NCBI GenBank assembly: GCA_026400835.1
Contig: JAPLOA010000086.1
Location: 50,337 to 114,336 of the forward strand
DNA: 64,000 nucleotides
Source of the DNA: Planctomycetales bacterium
GTDB taxonomy: Bacteria > Planctomycetota > Planctomycetia > Planctomycetales > Planctomycetaceae
Reading direction: 5' to 3'
The notes below the pieces were generated by a model. It worked only from the letters and a program-made list of their open reading frames with translations. It was not told the DNA's origin and did not search any database. This document shows, one piece after another, positions 53,786 to 63,358 of this stretch (position 1 is the stretch's first letter; each line of letters opens with the position of its first letter). Position numbers and translations under genes: made by a program.

Positions 53786-53851
53786 CGTTTAACGGCAAGC
53801 CGCAGGCGTCGTTGCCCAATGTCGCCTCCGCCTGCGGCTCGCCGTTAAACG
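53786..53851. repeat. Palindromic repeat downstream of the module
   Basis: CGTTTAACGGCAAGCCGCAG (53786, 23-base arm) pairs with the arm 53829-53851 with one mismatch and a 20-base loop. The left arm recurs at about 52733, on the other side of the partner gene. It also lies between converging genes and may assist termination. Confidence 0.82.
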
Positions 53852-53926
53852 AAAACGCCCAACACACCATTCAATCAACACCCCGCTAAAACCCGATTGG
53901 AACCAGAAGCTGAATCCCGAAATTTC

Positions 53927-55390
53927 CTACGGCTTCGTCGTTCGAACAGCTGCCACAAATTCAGCAAGGCGACTGAGATGCTCACTGAAAATTTCGCTCT
54001 GCAGAAACAGTTTATGCTGTTCTTTGTCGTCCGGATTCGGGACGGCTTTGCCATTCTTGTCGGTGATCCAACGGCCTGCAGAATCCTGTTGAACAAGGAT
54101 TTCTTCCGCATCCTTCTTCAGCGACTTCAAACTGCGGCCGCTTGGTTTTGGCTGTCCGCCCTCCTGCAAAACGTGATATCGTTCTTCCAGCCTGGAAACT
54201 CTGGATCGAGACTTAAAGCCATAATGAGTTGGCAAATTGGAATCATCATAAGTCAACTCGTAAGTGTCTTTGACAAAGTACAGCGGCGTGTTCGTATTCA
54301 GCTCATAAAAGCGAGCAATTTGGCCATCGGGTAGTTGGGATCTTTTCAGCCACGCGATTGAACGAGGAATAGGTTCCAGAAATCTCTTTTCACCAGTCAC
54401 TTCGGTCAGATACAGCAATGTCTCGATTGCGTCCTCGGACTCACGACCAGCAATCGCCGGCGGTTCAAATTTGCGAGCCCAGATGGGTTGCAACTCGTGA
54501 TTGTACTGCTGAGCCCACGCAGGTTGAGGTTCAGGAAGCTGAGCCAGAATCAGAAAGTCGCCGAACTTCAGCATGGCCTGACGACAGCGTTCGTCACTGT
54601 AGACTTCGTAAGCCAGTTGAAGTGTCTTTGTGACAGTTCCAGCTAAACCATCATTCAGAGTTTCATAGTCCCAATAGTTTTTAAAGCGTCCTTCAGTTCT
54701 CCAGTCATAATTCGGGATCGAAGCTTTAACAACCGGCAGTTGTTCCACTGGTTTGTCCCAGCCCTGCGGAAAACCGCCGTTAGTAAATTGCGCTTTCAGA
54801 AGAGCGTTCAGTCCGTATTCAACGGCTTCATGAATCGCTACGTCCTGAAACTTCAGCGCTCGATCGGTTTCGATCAGAAGTCGTAGTGCGGCCTGTGATT
54901 TGTCGTCGTCAAGCGTCGAATAGTTGCGCCCGCTTTTCTTCCCTTTGCCATGGCGATATCGCCCCGCGTTCTTACCGGACGGATCGAAGTCGACTCGATC
55001 AGTCCAGCATCCGGACTCCAATTGTCCATGCAGCAAAGCATTCGCACATTCGACGGCGGCCTCCAGATGAATCTTGTCGCCGGTCGCTTCATAAGCTCGA
55101 ATAAACGCGATACCAACGGTCGGTGTTCCTGGCGGCTGGACCCAAACTTCTGTCGGTGTTGCTTCTCCTTCACCACGGCGATGCTTCAGATCAACCGTCA
55201 CGTCGTAGACATAGCCACCGTGTACAGCAACATGAGTCTTCATGTAGTCAGTGGCTTTTTGCATGGCTGCTGTGGCCTGCTCTGCCAACGCCGCATGAGG
55301 CTGTTTTTCGTCAGCCAGCAATGCTCGTAAGTTGACCAGCAATGCGAAGGAAAAGGCCAAATGGCAGCAGCCCCGAAGTCGTCGGTTCAT
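53927..55390 (-). CDS. PL10-like pectate lyase, secreted
   Basis: The 487-residue protein has a signal peptide (about 1-26, ending ALLADE). Its sequence fits polysaccharide lyase family 10 (Pec_lyase): GGFPQGWDKP near 210, WAQQYNHELQPIWARKFEPPAI near 289 in pieces, and repeated alpha/alpha toroid helices. Known members cleave polygalacturonate by beta-elimination, with the loop QPIWARKFEP forming part of the active cleft. It would act outside the cytoplasm. It stands alone, with a 500-base divergent spacer before the acyltransferase fusion gene; a role in breaking pectin-like algal or plant polymers is inferred. Confidence 0.87.
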   Translation of the reverse strand: MNRRLRGCCHLAFSFALLVNLRALLADEKQPHAALAEQATAAMQKATDYMKTHVAVHGGYVYDVTVDLKHRRGEGEATPTEVWVQPPGTPTVGIAFIRAYEATGDKIHLEAAVECANALLHGQLESGCWTDRVDFDPSGKNAGRYRHGKGKKSGRNYSTLDDDKSQAALRLLIETDRALKFQDVAIHEAVEYGLNALLKAQFTNGGFPQGWDKPVEQLPVVKASIPNYDWRTEGRFKNYWDYETLNDGLAGTVTKTLQLAYEVYSDERCRQAMLKFGDFLILAQLPEPQPAWAQQYNHELQPIWARKFEPPAIAGRESEDAIETLLYLTEVTGEKRFLEPIPRSIAWLKRSQLPDGQIARFYELNTNTPLYFVKDTYELTYDDSNLPTHYGFKSRSRVSRLEERYHVLQEGGQPKPSGRSLKSLKKDAEEILVQQDSAGRWITDKNGKAVPNPDDKEQHKLFLQSEIFSEHLSRLAEFVAAVRTTKP

Positions 55391-55895
55391 GGCGTGATTT
55401 TCGGAAGGAAAGACGTTGTCGCGTTTGTCCGTGGGTCGCCGTATGGTGTCATGGAATCCTGATAACGTCCAGGCAGGTCAGATGGACGACGAGAATTTCA
55501 AACGGCAAAAGCTGCCGGTGAGATGCAAAATCTCTCCGGCTGGCCGTTGTAATCGGATCACACCGTAGTGCAGTCTGCGAGCATCTTCCTGCGCGGGACG
55601 GGGCGCTTGGTTGGTCACCGCAGTAAATGCCGACAATTAGCAGGGTTCCCGACTTCTGACAGAGTGCAGATAAAGCGGGCAACCGGTTCCCGTCGCCTCT
55701 ACAATCACGGCTTAGCAATTCATCCACGAGGGCGTCGAACAAGGAATCAGGGCTGAGCTTCTTCTTAGCGCGGCTATGATTGAGATAATCATCTGTCCGG
55801 CGAACACCCGGCCTCGATTTATGCCGCCCCGGGAATAGTCCTGATTCTTTGAAAAGCGGCTCGGAGTTTTCAAAATTTCCAGTGACCTCCACAAT
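55391..55895. other. Divergent spacer (505 bases)
   Basis: It lies between the pectate lyase gene (leftward) and the LplT-PlsC-Aas fusion (rightward). A leftward open frame at 55449-56222 overlaps the fusion gene antisense and is not accepted. No repeat or RNA gene was seen. Confidence 0.5.
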
Positions 55896-58800
55896 ATGTC
55901 GCAGCCTGCACAACAGCGTCTGACGTCGGTGTCGTTTATCGCGTATCTCGCGATGACGTTTCTGACTGCCGTAAATGACAGCATGTTTCGGTGGCTGATT
56001 GTTCCCATCGGGAAGCAGCAGTTTCAACAGAACCTCGGCTGGGGCAAAGAGGACGCAGAAGCGATCGTGCTGTCTCTGGGTCTGGGTTGCTTCATGCTGC
56101 CATTTGTTCTGTTTGCTCCGTGGGCAGGCTGGGCGGCCGACCGATTCAGCAAACGCTCCTCCATCATCTGGCTCAAGATTATTGAGATTGCCTTGATGGG
56201 GTTCGGCGTGTGGGCCATTCATATTGCCAACGTCCCCTCAATGTTCTCGATTCTGTTTCTGATCGGTGCTCAGGCCGCCTTCATCGGCACGTCCAAGCTG
56301 GGCATCATTCCGGAATTGGTGAAGAAGTCTGACATCTCAGTGGCGAACGGGCTCTCCGGCGTTGCGACTTTGGTGGCCGTCATCGTGGGAACTATCGGTG
56401 GGTATGCTTTGGCTGAGCTGACTCAACTGGACCATAATCGCGGTTTGATTCTTTCCGCAGTGTCGCTGATTGGTTGTGCCGTACTGGGAACAGTGTCCGC
56501 GATGCTGATGACGAAAGTCCCCGTCGCAAATCCACTTGTTCGCTTCCAGTGGAATCTGGTGTCAGATTCCTGGCGTGACATCAAGCTGGTGATGAAGGAT
56601 CGAGCAATCCTGCGTGTTACGTTGGGAATCGTTTTCTTCTGGTCACTCGCGTCACTCGCGCAGATGAACATCGATGTGTTCGTCAGCCAGGAGTTAGCAG
56701 ACAACGTTGCTAAGGCGAATCCCGGTCCCTTTATGGGCATGCTTGTGATTGGCGTGGGCATCGGAAGTCTCCTCGCCGGCTGGTGGTCGAATGGGCGAGT
56801 CGAGCTGGGCATGGTTCCGTTTGGCGCGCTGCTGATGGGACTGGCCTGCATTCTGCTTTACTTCACCAGTGATTCGCCAATCATGGCCGGGGCTATGCTG
56901 ATGGTGATCGGTCTTGGTGGAGGACTCTTCAATGTGCCTCTGATCGCCTATCTTCAGGAGCGCAGTCCGCATGATAAGCTGGGAGCCATTCTCGCGGCCT
57001 GTCAGCAGATGACTGCGATCGGCATGCTGGGAGTCGCCGGCGTGTTCTGGCTGATGCAAACTCCGATGCACATGTCATCGCCTCAGATCTTTCTGATTTC
57101 CGGACTCGGGATTATTCCGATCGTCGTCTATGCGGTCTGGATTCTTCCGCAGGCCACGATTCGCTTTTTTGTGTGGCTCCTGAGTCGATCGGTTTACCGA
57201 GTTCGCACCTATGGCATCGAAAACATACCCGAGCAAGGCCCGGCGCTGCTGGTGGCGAATCATGTGACCTGGATCGATGGCGTGCTGATTCTGCTGGCCA
57301 GCTCACGCCCGATTCGTATGCTGGCGTACGCGGACTATATTCAGGGGCCCGTGATCCGGAGGCTTTCGAAACTGTTCGGGATTATTCCCATTCGCAGCGG
57401 CGATGGCCCTCGCGCGCTTATTCAGTCGCTGAATACGGCCACGGAAGCTCTGCGACAGGGGCAGTTGGTCTGCATTTTTGCCGAAGGCCGGATTTCTCGA
57501 ATCGGTCAACTGCTGAAGTTCGAACGCGGGATGCTGAAAATTCTGAAGGATACGGACGCCCCGGTCGTTCCCGTTTGCCTTGATGAGTTGTGGGGAAGTA
57601 TCTTCAGCTATGAAGGCGGCCGATTTCTGTGGAAGAAACCCAAGTACTGGCCTTATCCGGTTTCAATTTCCTTCGGTCGCGCAATTCCCCATGTCGACAA
57701 CGTTGATGTCGTACGCACTGCCGTATTGGAACTCAGTGCTCAGTCGGTGTTACTGAGAAAGGAACGCAGCATGATCCCGGCCCGAAGATTTATTCGACAG
57801 TGTCGACTCGCATGGAACCGCAGCAAAGTCGCGGATTCCGCTGGCACACAACTGACGGGCGGGCATCTGCTGATCGGGGCATTGTTGTTTCGGAAGCTGC
57901 TGGTTTCGAAAGTTCTCCGCAATGACACGCAGTATGTCGGCATCCTTGTTCCACCATCGGTCGGAGGTGTGCTGGCCAATACGGGACTGACGTTGGCCAA
58001 CAAGGTAACGGTCAATCTGAACTACACGCTGACCGAAGACCTTGTGAATTTCTGCATCCGTGAAGCGGGTATCAAACAGGTTCTCACCAGCCGCGCGTTT
58101 ATGGAAAAACGCCCGATGAAGCTGGATGCGGAAGTCATCTTCCTTGAAGATCTTAAGAAGCAGATTACAGGCTTCGATCGAGCCGTCGCGTTTGCCATAG
58201 CTAAGCTGATGCCGGCGGGGCTGCTGTCGAAAATGTACGGTTTGGATCGAGTCAAAGCGGATGACCCGATGACCGTAATCTTCACCTCAGGTTCGACCGG
58301 TGAACCCAAGGGAGTTGTCCTTTCTCAGCATAACATCGGCTCTAATATTGATGCCGTGAATGAGCTGATGCGACTGACAAGCACTGACGTATTGTTGGGA
58401 GTGCTGCCGTTCTTTCATTCGTTTGGATTCACGGTGACGATGTGGCTGCCGTTATGCGCAGATCCTGCGGCGGTGTACCACTTCAATCCGCTGGATGCGC
58501 GCGTTGTTGGATCATTGACCGAGAAATTCAAGTGCACGATTCTCGCCGCAACTCCGACGTTTCTGCGTTCGTATCTGAAACGCTGCACCGTTGAAGAAAT
58601 GAAGTCCATGAATCTGGTCATCGTCGGTGCTGAAAAAATGCCGGATGATCTTCGCGATGCGTTCAAAGAGAAATTTGGTTTCGAACCTACCGAAGGTTAC
58701 GGGACGACTGAAATGTCTCCGGTGGCTTCTTTCAATATTCCGGACTCACGGTTACCAGCCGATGCCAAAAAAGACTCTGGAACTCGACATGGTACGGTTG

Positions 58801-59366
58801 GTCGAGTCATCCCGGGCAGCGCCGCGGCTGTGTTTAATCCGGAAACCGGTGCCAAGCTCGGCTCGAATCAGGAGGGTCTGCTGAAGATCAAAGGCCCGAA
58901 CATTATGCTGGGCTATCTTAATCAGCCAAAGAAAACGGCTGAGTTGATCGTGGACGGCTGGTATAACAGCGGCGACATGGCCATGATCGACGACGATGGA
59001 TTTATTCGCATCACGGGCCGCATGAGCCGATTCTCCAAGATCGGTGGCGAAATGGTGCCTCATATTCTTGTCGAGCAGGAGATCGCAAAAATCCTGGAAG
59101 AAGACATGTCGGATGAACCAGAGATCGCCTGCGCGGTGACTGCCGTGCCGGATGAGAAGAAGGGCGAACGCCTGATCGTACTCCACAAGCCGATGAAGAA
59201 GCCCGTTCGCGAAGTGCTGGATCGACTCCAGGCCGCCGGTCTGCCGAATCTGTTCATTCCCTCTTCCGACAGTTTTATCGAGGTCGAACAGATTCCTTTG
59301 CTGGGCACCGGAAAACTGGACCTGCGAGGCATCAAGGACGTCGCGATGGCGAAGTGCGGGAAGTAG
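55896..59366 (+). CDS. LplT-PlsC-Aas type fusion: transporter, acyltransferase and acyl-ACP synthetase
   Basis: The 1156-residue protein has three parts. Residues about 10-420 are a major-facilitator transporter of the lysophospholipid flippase (LplT) type with about 12 helices. Residues about 430-620 form a PlsC-like acyltransferase with NHVTWID (H-x4-D) near 455 and FAEGRIS near 530. Residues about 680-1150 form an AMP-dependent acyl-ACP/CoA synthetase with the P-loop-like FTSGSTGEPKG near 797 and GYGTTEMSP near 935. In E. coli, LplT and Aas are separate neighbouring proteins that reimport and reacylate lysophospholipid; here they are fused in one chain. It should recycle membrane phospholipids at the inner membrane. 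Confidence 0.93.
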   Translation: MSQPAQQRLTSVSFIAYLAMTFLTAVNDSMFRWLIVPIGKQQFQQNLGWGKEDAEAIVLSLGLGCFMLPFVLFAPWAGWAADRFSKRSSIIWLKIIEIALMGFGVWAIHIANVPSMFSILFLIGAQAAFIGTSKLGIIPELVKKSDISVANGLSGVATLVAVIVGTIGGYALAELTQLDHNRGLILSAVSLIGCAVLGTVSAMLMTKVPVANPLVRFQWNLVSDSWRDIKLVMKDRAILRVTLGIVFFWSLASLAQMNIDVFVSQELADNVAKANPGPFMGMLVIGVGIGSLLAGWWSNGRVELGMVPFGALLMGLACILLYFTSDSPIMAGAMLMVIGLGGGLFNVPLIAYLQERSPHDKLGAILAACQQMTAIGMLGVAGVFWLMQTPMHMSSPQIFLISGLGIIPIVVYAVWILPQATIRFFVWLLSRSVYRVRTYGIENIPEQGPALLVANHVTWIDGVLILLASSRPIRMLAYADYIQGPVIRRLSKLFGIIPIRSGDGPRALIQSLNTATEALRQGQLVCIFAEGRISRIGQLLKFERGMLKILKDTDAPVVPVCLDELWGSIFSYEGGRFLWKKPKYWPYPVSISFGRAIPHVDNVDVVRTAVLELSAQSVLLRKERSMIPARRFIRQCRLAWNRSKVADSAGTQLTGGHLLIGALLFRKLLVSKVLRNDTQYVGILVPPSVGGVLANTGLTLANKVTVNLNYTLTEDLVNFCIREAGIKQVLTSRAFMEKRPMKLDAEVIFLEDLKKQITGFDRAVAFAIAKLMPAGLLSKMYGLDRVKADDPMTVIFTSGSTGEPKGVVLSQHNIGSNIDAVNELMRLTSTDVLLGVLPFFHSFGFTVTMWLPLCADPAAVYHFNPLDARVVGSLTEKFKCTILAATPTFLRSYLKRCTVEEMKSMNLVIVGAEKMPDDLRDAFKEKFGFEPTEGYGTTEMSPVASFNIPDSRLPADAKKDSGTRHGTVGRVIPGSAAAVFNPETGAKLGSNQEGLLKIKGPNIMLGYLNQPKKTAELIVDGWYNSGDMAMIDDDGFIRITGRMSRFSKIGGEMVPHILVEQEIAKILEEDMSDEPEIACAVTAVPDEKKGERLIVLHKPMKKPVREVLDRLQAAGLPNLFIPSSDSFIEVEQIPLLGTGKLDLRGIKDVAMAKCGK

Positions 59367-59721
59367 CCAAAGAGCCTGACGGAGCTGCTGATTGGGTATG
59401 CAGTTGCAGGAGAACTTCGTAAAGAAAAAAGTCTCAGTGGTCAAAGGTACCGCTGGTTTTCACACTCGAGTTTTTTCTGCGGCCTCTCCGCAGAAAGCTT
59501 CATCATATGAAAACGGTTCTCAACACCGGATCCGACGGCCGCCAATCGCGAAGGCATCCGGGGCTTTGATCAGGAGAAGGCGTGGACCAAACCCTTCGAA
59601 AGCAAAAAGCGTCCTGATGAACCAGATCCTCTCCCCCGCATGAAACCAACAAAAAAGGCACGGTCAACTGTTTTCAGTTGGGCCGTGCCCTCATTAAAAC
59701 GGCTACTGGAAACGGACTGGT
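59367..59721. other. Convergent spacer (355 bases) with terminator
   Basis: It holds the terminator at 59650-59690. A rightward open frame at 59392-59643 has no supporting signals. A 9-bp stem at 59474-59496 has no T-run downstream on either strand and is unassigned. Confidence 0.5.
59650..59690 (-). terminator. Intrinsic terminator for the SGNH/dehydrogenase gene
   Basis: On the leftward strand, GGCACGG-(GCCC/TC)-AACTG arms (59657-59670 and 59675-59689) form a stem with a one-base bulge and a TTTT loop, followed by a run of T (A-run at 59651-59656 on the + strand). It lies 32 bases past the stop of the leftward gene. Confidence 0.82.
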
Positions 59722-62700
59722 CTACTTTGCCGCAGGCACATCCTGATTTTGAGCCGCCAGGTATTCCAGCAGGTCAATAAACTCTGATGGAGCCACCGTT
59801 GAGGCCGCACCCTCAGGCATGCTGCTCTGCTGCTGAGTGACTCGCTCTTCAATATCAGCCTTAGCGATCTTTCGAACCGCCTTGCCATCGAACAACTCAA
59901 CTTCGGTATCGTTTTCAGACACGACCAGACCTGCTGTTGGCATGCCATCGGTCGTGACGATCAGAGTTGAGCGATACTTTTCTGCCACCTCGGCGTTCGG
60001 ATCGACGACCGACTGGACAATCTTCACTTTGTTCATACGCTTCGCGACGCCCGCAAGGTTTGGCCCGAACTCGCGTCCGTCACCGTTTCCGACTTTATGG
60101 CAAGCGGTGCAGTTGCGAACGAACACTTCCCGGCCTCGATTGCTGTCACCCTGCAGACCGGCCAGCGCCGTCATGGCTTTGTTCCGTTCTTCTTCCGGTT
60201 TCGGCTGTTGTGACATCAAGGTCTGCAGGAACGGCAAAGCGGCCGCACCGCTCTTGGACGCTGCCATCAACTGAGTCACAATCCCGGTTGCTCGTGGTCC
60301 GGCTTCAGTGATCTTGCCGGTCAGGAAGTCGGCTCGCCAGATCTTCTCGTTGGCTCCCAGAGCATGCTGGATCGTATAATCCACCCAGTAGTCAGCATCG
60401 AATGTCGTCATCGCCAGCAACGCAGTCGCCGCTTCGATGTTCGCGAAGAAGCTGAGTCCACGAGCGGCTTCAGTGCGAACACGCGGATGAGCATCCTTTG
60501 AAGCCGCGATCAAAAGAGCCTGAGCGTCCGGCAATGACTCATGTTCGTCGGCCACAATGTGAATGGCTGCAGCACGAGCGTCGGCTGTATCACAGGTCAG
60601 AACGCCGGACAGCAGTTCGCTATTGATGGCATGATGAGATTCCTGAATCCAGAGTGCTTCTGTTCGCAGACGATCATATTCCGGATCATCTTTCTTCAGG
60701 CTCTTCACCCAGGCTTCGACCGCAGGCACAACTTCTTCAGAAGGTCGCCCGTGCAGTTCTCGACGAGCACGGTAGCGTGTTCGCCATTCGTATTCTCGCA
60801 GTTGTTCCAGAATCTCCGAAGCCGGCTTACCGAACTGCGTGACCGGTGTGACCAACGGACGCTCCGGATAGACGAGTCGATAGATGCGTCCGCGAGTGTG
60901 GTCGCGGTTCGGGTCACGCTGGCTGTACTGCATATGGCCAACCAGGGCATTGGCCCAATCGCCAAACCACAGTGCTCCGTCGGGACCGATCTGAGGATCA
61001 GCCGGACGGAAATGCTTGTCGGATGATCGAATCAGGTCGTCCGGACTTCCGTCTTCGTTCTTCAGTCGAGCACCCGCGTAACCGCCGCCATTATCAGCCA
61101 CAGAGAACCGTGGCAGGCCATTCATGTTGATCACACAGGCGTAGGTAAACTGCCCCTGAACGTCGTCGGGGAAATGTCGGCTGCTGAGAAATTCACTGCC
61201 GAGTGCGGGGCGCATGCCTTCGTTATTGAACACAAAGTTCAGACCCGTTCGACCACCAAACTGAGCACCGGACAATGGCGTATCCCATGCCTGATTGGCC
61301 GTCGTTCCGTCACCCACAATGCCTTGCCCCCAGCCATTGAACACATAGCACCACATGTTGTACTGACCGGGCAGTGCAAACTGGCGAATCTTCAAAGAAC
61401 GAGGATCCATCACATAAGCACCACCAGCTCCCTGGCTGCGATGAGGTCCCCATGGAGTTTCCAGAGTTGTGCTGGTCGCAATGCCTTCCAGCATGTGCAG
61501 CTTACCGCCGTGGCTCCATTCGAAGGCTCCGCAGGTGTGGTGAGTATCATCCGATGCCCAGCCGTCCATCAGTTGAACAACAACGTCGGCTTTGTCATCG
61601 CCATCCGTATCCTTGAGGAATAACATACGAGGCTGATCGACAACCAGCACGCCGCCATTCCAGAATTCAAACCCGGTCGGGCAGTGCAGCTTGTCGTAGA
61701 AGACCTTGCAGGCATCAGCCTTACCATCGTGATCGGAATCTTCCAGAATGATCAGGCGATCGTCTGGCGGAGCATCTCCTGGTTTCCACTGAGGATACGT
61801 TGGCATACAAGCCACCCACAGCCGACCTTTGTTATCAAAGTTCAACTGCACCGGCTTTGCGAGTTCCGGAAACATCGTTTCATCTGCGAACGCCTGAATC
61901 CGGAAGCCCTTTGGAACAGTCGTCTGTTCAATCAATTGCTGAGGCGTCAAATATCGCAGCTCTTCAGCTTCTGAATAATCCTGACGAGGCTCACCAAAAC
62001 GCGTCTTGGGAACAAACAGCTCACCGGTCTGCGAATCGTCCGGCTTGGCAACATCTGTCTTGCCCTGAGCCAGATCCCACACATATCGATCACGAACTTC
62101 CGCCATTTTGCGGATCTTCAGGTACTCACGAGGAAACGTTTCGGTGTCATAGGTGCGTCGCCCGCCGTAAACGTACCAGCCGTTGAGCATACGATAGTCC
62201 TGAAGATGAACCCAGGATTTATCAACAATCGCTGTTCGCAGTGTTTCGTATTTTTCACTGCCGAAGCTCGCCGGAGAAGCCGAGCCAAAAGTCTCTTCGT
62301 CAATCAATCGAGCAATCTCCTGATCGCCCGACGCATTCAAATGCGCGCCGTTGATCGTCAACTGCATGCCGGGGGTCTGAGTCACCAGCTTCAGTGATTG
62401 CTCGAAGACATCAACAAACGCCAGCTTTCGCTCGGCCGCCACTTCCGCCACGGCCGCTGAATACAGCTTCAGATTGGCGTTTTCTTTTTCGCCGTCCGGC
62501 AGCAATGGATCGCCCGTCGGCTCAAACGCGAACGGAGAGACGAGGATAAATCGCGGCGGCGATTTTTCATCGTCGCGCGGATATCGGCTGGTGATCATGT
62601 CCAGATACTGCTTGTACTGCTGCTTGAACGTGTCGAGCCCCTCTGGTCCCTTGTAGGATTCGTTGAATCCAAAGAAGCAGAAGTAAGTATCAGCGCCGAA

Positions 62701-63123
62701 AGCCAACTGCGGGTCATCCAACGCGGTGTAGTCGGCGGATCGCTGCTGGACTCCGACTTCTTCTGCAGGACGTGCAAAGTTGCGAACGATCAGTTCCTTG
62801 TCAGCAAATCGTGTATGCAACAGTGTTTCAAAGTGGCCGAACAGGTTCATTCGTTCTGCGGAGGAGTTCCCCAGAAAGCCAACGCGTTCGCTTTGAATAA
62901 ACTGCAACGGAAGTTGGCTGGGAGGGAGATCCGGACGTTTCGGCCGCGGAGGCAACGACATCAGCTTGATGGCAAGTTCCTTCGACGGCCCCTGAGCCAT
63001 CAATTCTCCACTTGCGGCAATTTGCAGTATGGCCGCAACCAACAATATCCAGCGATTCACCTGACGCACGTTTTCACTGCTCCGTAATGGACCGATCTGT
63101 ACCAAGGCCGCGAATCGCAGCAC
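59722..63123 (-). CDS. SGNH hydrolase / PVC-type dehydrogenase / HEAT / heme-binding fusion
   Basis: The 1133-residue protein has a signal-like segment after the first about 21 residues; GTG 63060 (VNRWILLVAAIL) may be the true start. Domain order: SGNH/GDSL-like hydrolase (about 75-290; GNSSAERM near 81 and INGAHLNASG near 258), PVC-type membrane-bound dehydrogenase (TIGR02604-like beta-propeller, about 405-760, with VLVVDQPRML near 495), HEAT-like repeats (about 770-980), and a cytochrome c domain of the Pirellula/Verrucomicrobium type with CTACH near residue 1015 and GPNLAGV. Such fusions are typical of the PVC group and are thought to oxidise sugar-like substrates and pass electrons to the heme. 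A terminator follows at 59650-59690. Confidence 0.92.
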   Translation of the reverse strand: MLRFAALVQIGPLRSSENVRQVNRWILLVAAILQIAASGELMAQGPSKELAIKLMSLPPRPKRPDLPPSQLPLQFIQSERVGFLGNSSAERMNLFGHFETLLHTRFADKELIVRNFARPAEEVGVQQRSADYTALDDPQLAFGADTYFCFFGFNESYKGPEGLDTFKQQYKQYLDMITSRYPRDDEKSPPRFILVSPFAFEPTGDPLLPDGEKENANLKLYSAAVAEVAAERKLAFVDVFEQSLKLVTQTPGMQLTINGAHLNASGDQEIARLIDEETFGSASPASFGSEKYETLRTAIVDKSWVHLQDYRMLNGWYVYGGRRTYDTETFPREYLKIRKMAEVRDRYVWDLAQGKTDVAKPDDSQTGELFVPKTRFGEPRQDYSEAEELRYLTPQQLIEQTTVPKGFRIQAFADETMFPELAKPVQLNFDNKGRLWVACMPTYPQWKPGDAPPDDRLIILEDSDHDGKADACKVFYDKLHCPTGFEFWNGGVLVVDQPRMLFLKDTDGDDKADVVVQLMDGWASDDTHHTCGAFEWSHGGKLHMLEGIATSTTLETPWGPHRSQGAGGAYVMDPRSLKIRQFALPGQYNMWCYVFNGWGQGIVGDGTTANQAWDTPLSGAQFGGRTGLNFVFNNEGMRPALGSEFLSSRHFPDDVQGQFTYACVINMNGLPRFSVADNGGGYAGARLKNEDGSPDDLIRSSDKHFRPADPQIGPDGALWFGDWANALVGHMQYSQRDPNRDHTRGRIYRLVYPERPLVTPVTQFGKPASEILEQLREYEWRTRYRARRELHGRPSEEVVPAVEAWVKSLKKDDPEYDRLRTEALWIQESHHAINSELLSGVLTCDTADARAAAIHIVADEHESLPDAQALLIAASKDAHPRVRTEAARGLSFFANIEAATALLAMTTFDADYWVDYTIQHALGANEKIWRADFLTGKITEAGPRATGIVTQLMAASKSGAAALPFLQTLMSQQPKPEEERNKAMTALAGLQGDSNRGREVFVRNCTACHKVGNGDGREFGPNLAGVAKRMNKVKIVQSVVDPNAEVAEKYRSTLIVTTDGMPTAGLVVSENDTEVELFDGKAVRKIAKADIEERVTQQQSSMPEGAASTVAPSEFIDLLEYLAAQNQDVPAAK

Positions 63124-63181
63124 TTGAGTGGGAAATCAAACAGGTACGGTACCGACGCAACAACGGCGAGGCAACTGAATA

Positions 63182-63336
63182 CCCCCACGCGGAACCGCGT
63201 GGGGGCAGTCGCGGATTTTGGTAGCTCGCAACGAAGTGCAATTCCGGGAGGGCGAGGCTCCTGCCGAGCCGTGCGTTTCCGCAGTGCATTGGCTCGGCAG
63301 GAGCCTCGCCCTCCCAGGTTAACAATCATCCGCGAC
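63182..63336. repeat. Two adjacent palindromic repeats
   Basis: The first is CCCCCACGCGG (63182-63192) with CCGCGTGGGGG (63195-63205): 11 bp with a 2-base loop. The second has perfect 25-base arms at 63246-63270 and 63291-63315 (GGGAGGGCGAGGCTCC... and its exact complement) around 20 bases. The outer arms GTCGCGGAT (63208) and ATCCGCGAC (ending 63336) enclose it. Read as protein, these give the 'GEAPAEP' string found in many planctomycete annotations. Confidence 0.85.
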
Positions 63337-63358
63337 TACACCCAGCCGCGGGGCCGCG

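Noticed and set aside
55449..56222. Leftward 257-residue open frame
   Set aside because: It lies antisense to the 5' part of the LplT-PlsC-Aas gene, with His/Arg-rich composition and no start signal.
59392..59643. Small rightward open frame after the acyltransferase fusion
   Set aside because: Lys/Ser/Arg-rich and without any recognisable motif; likely chance.
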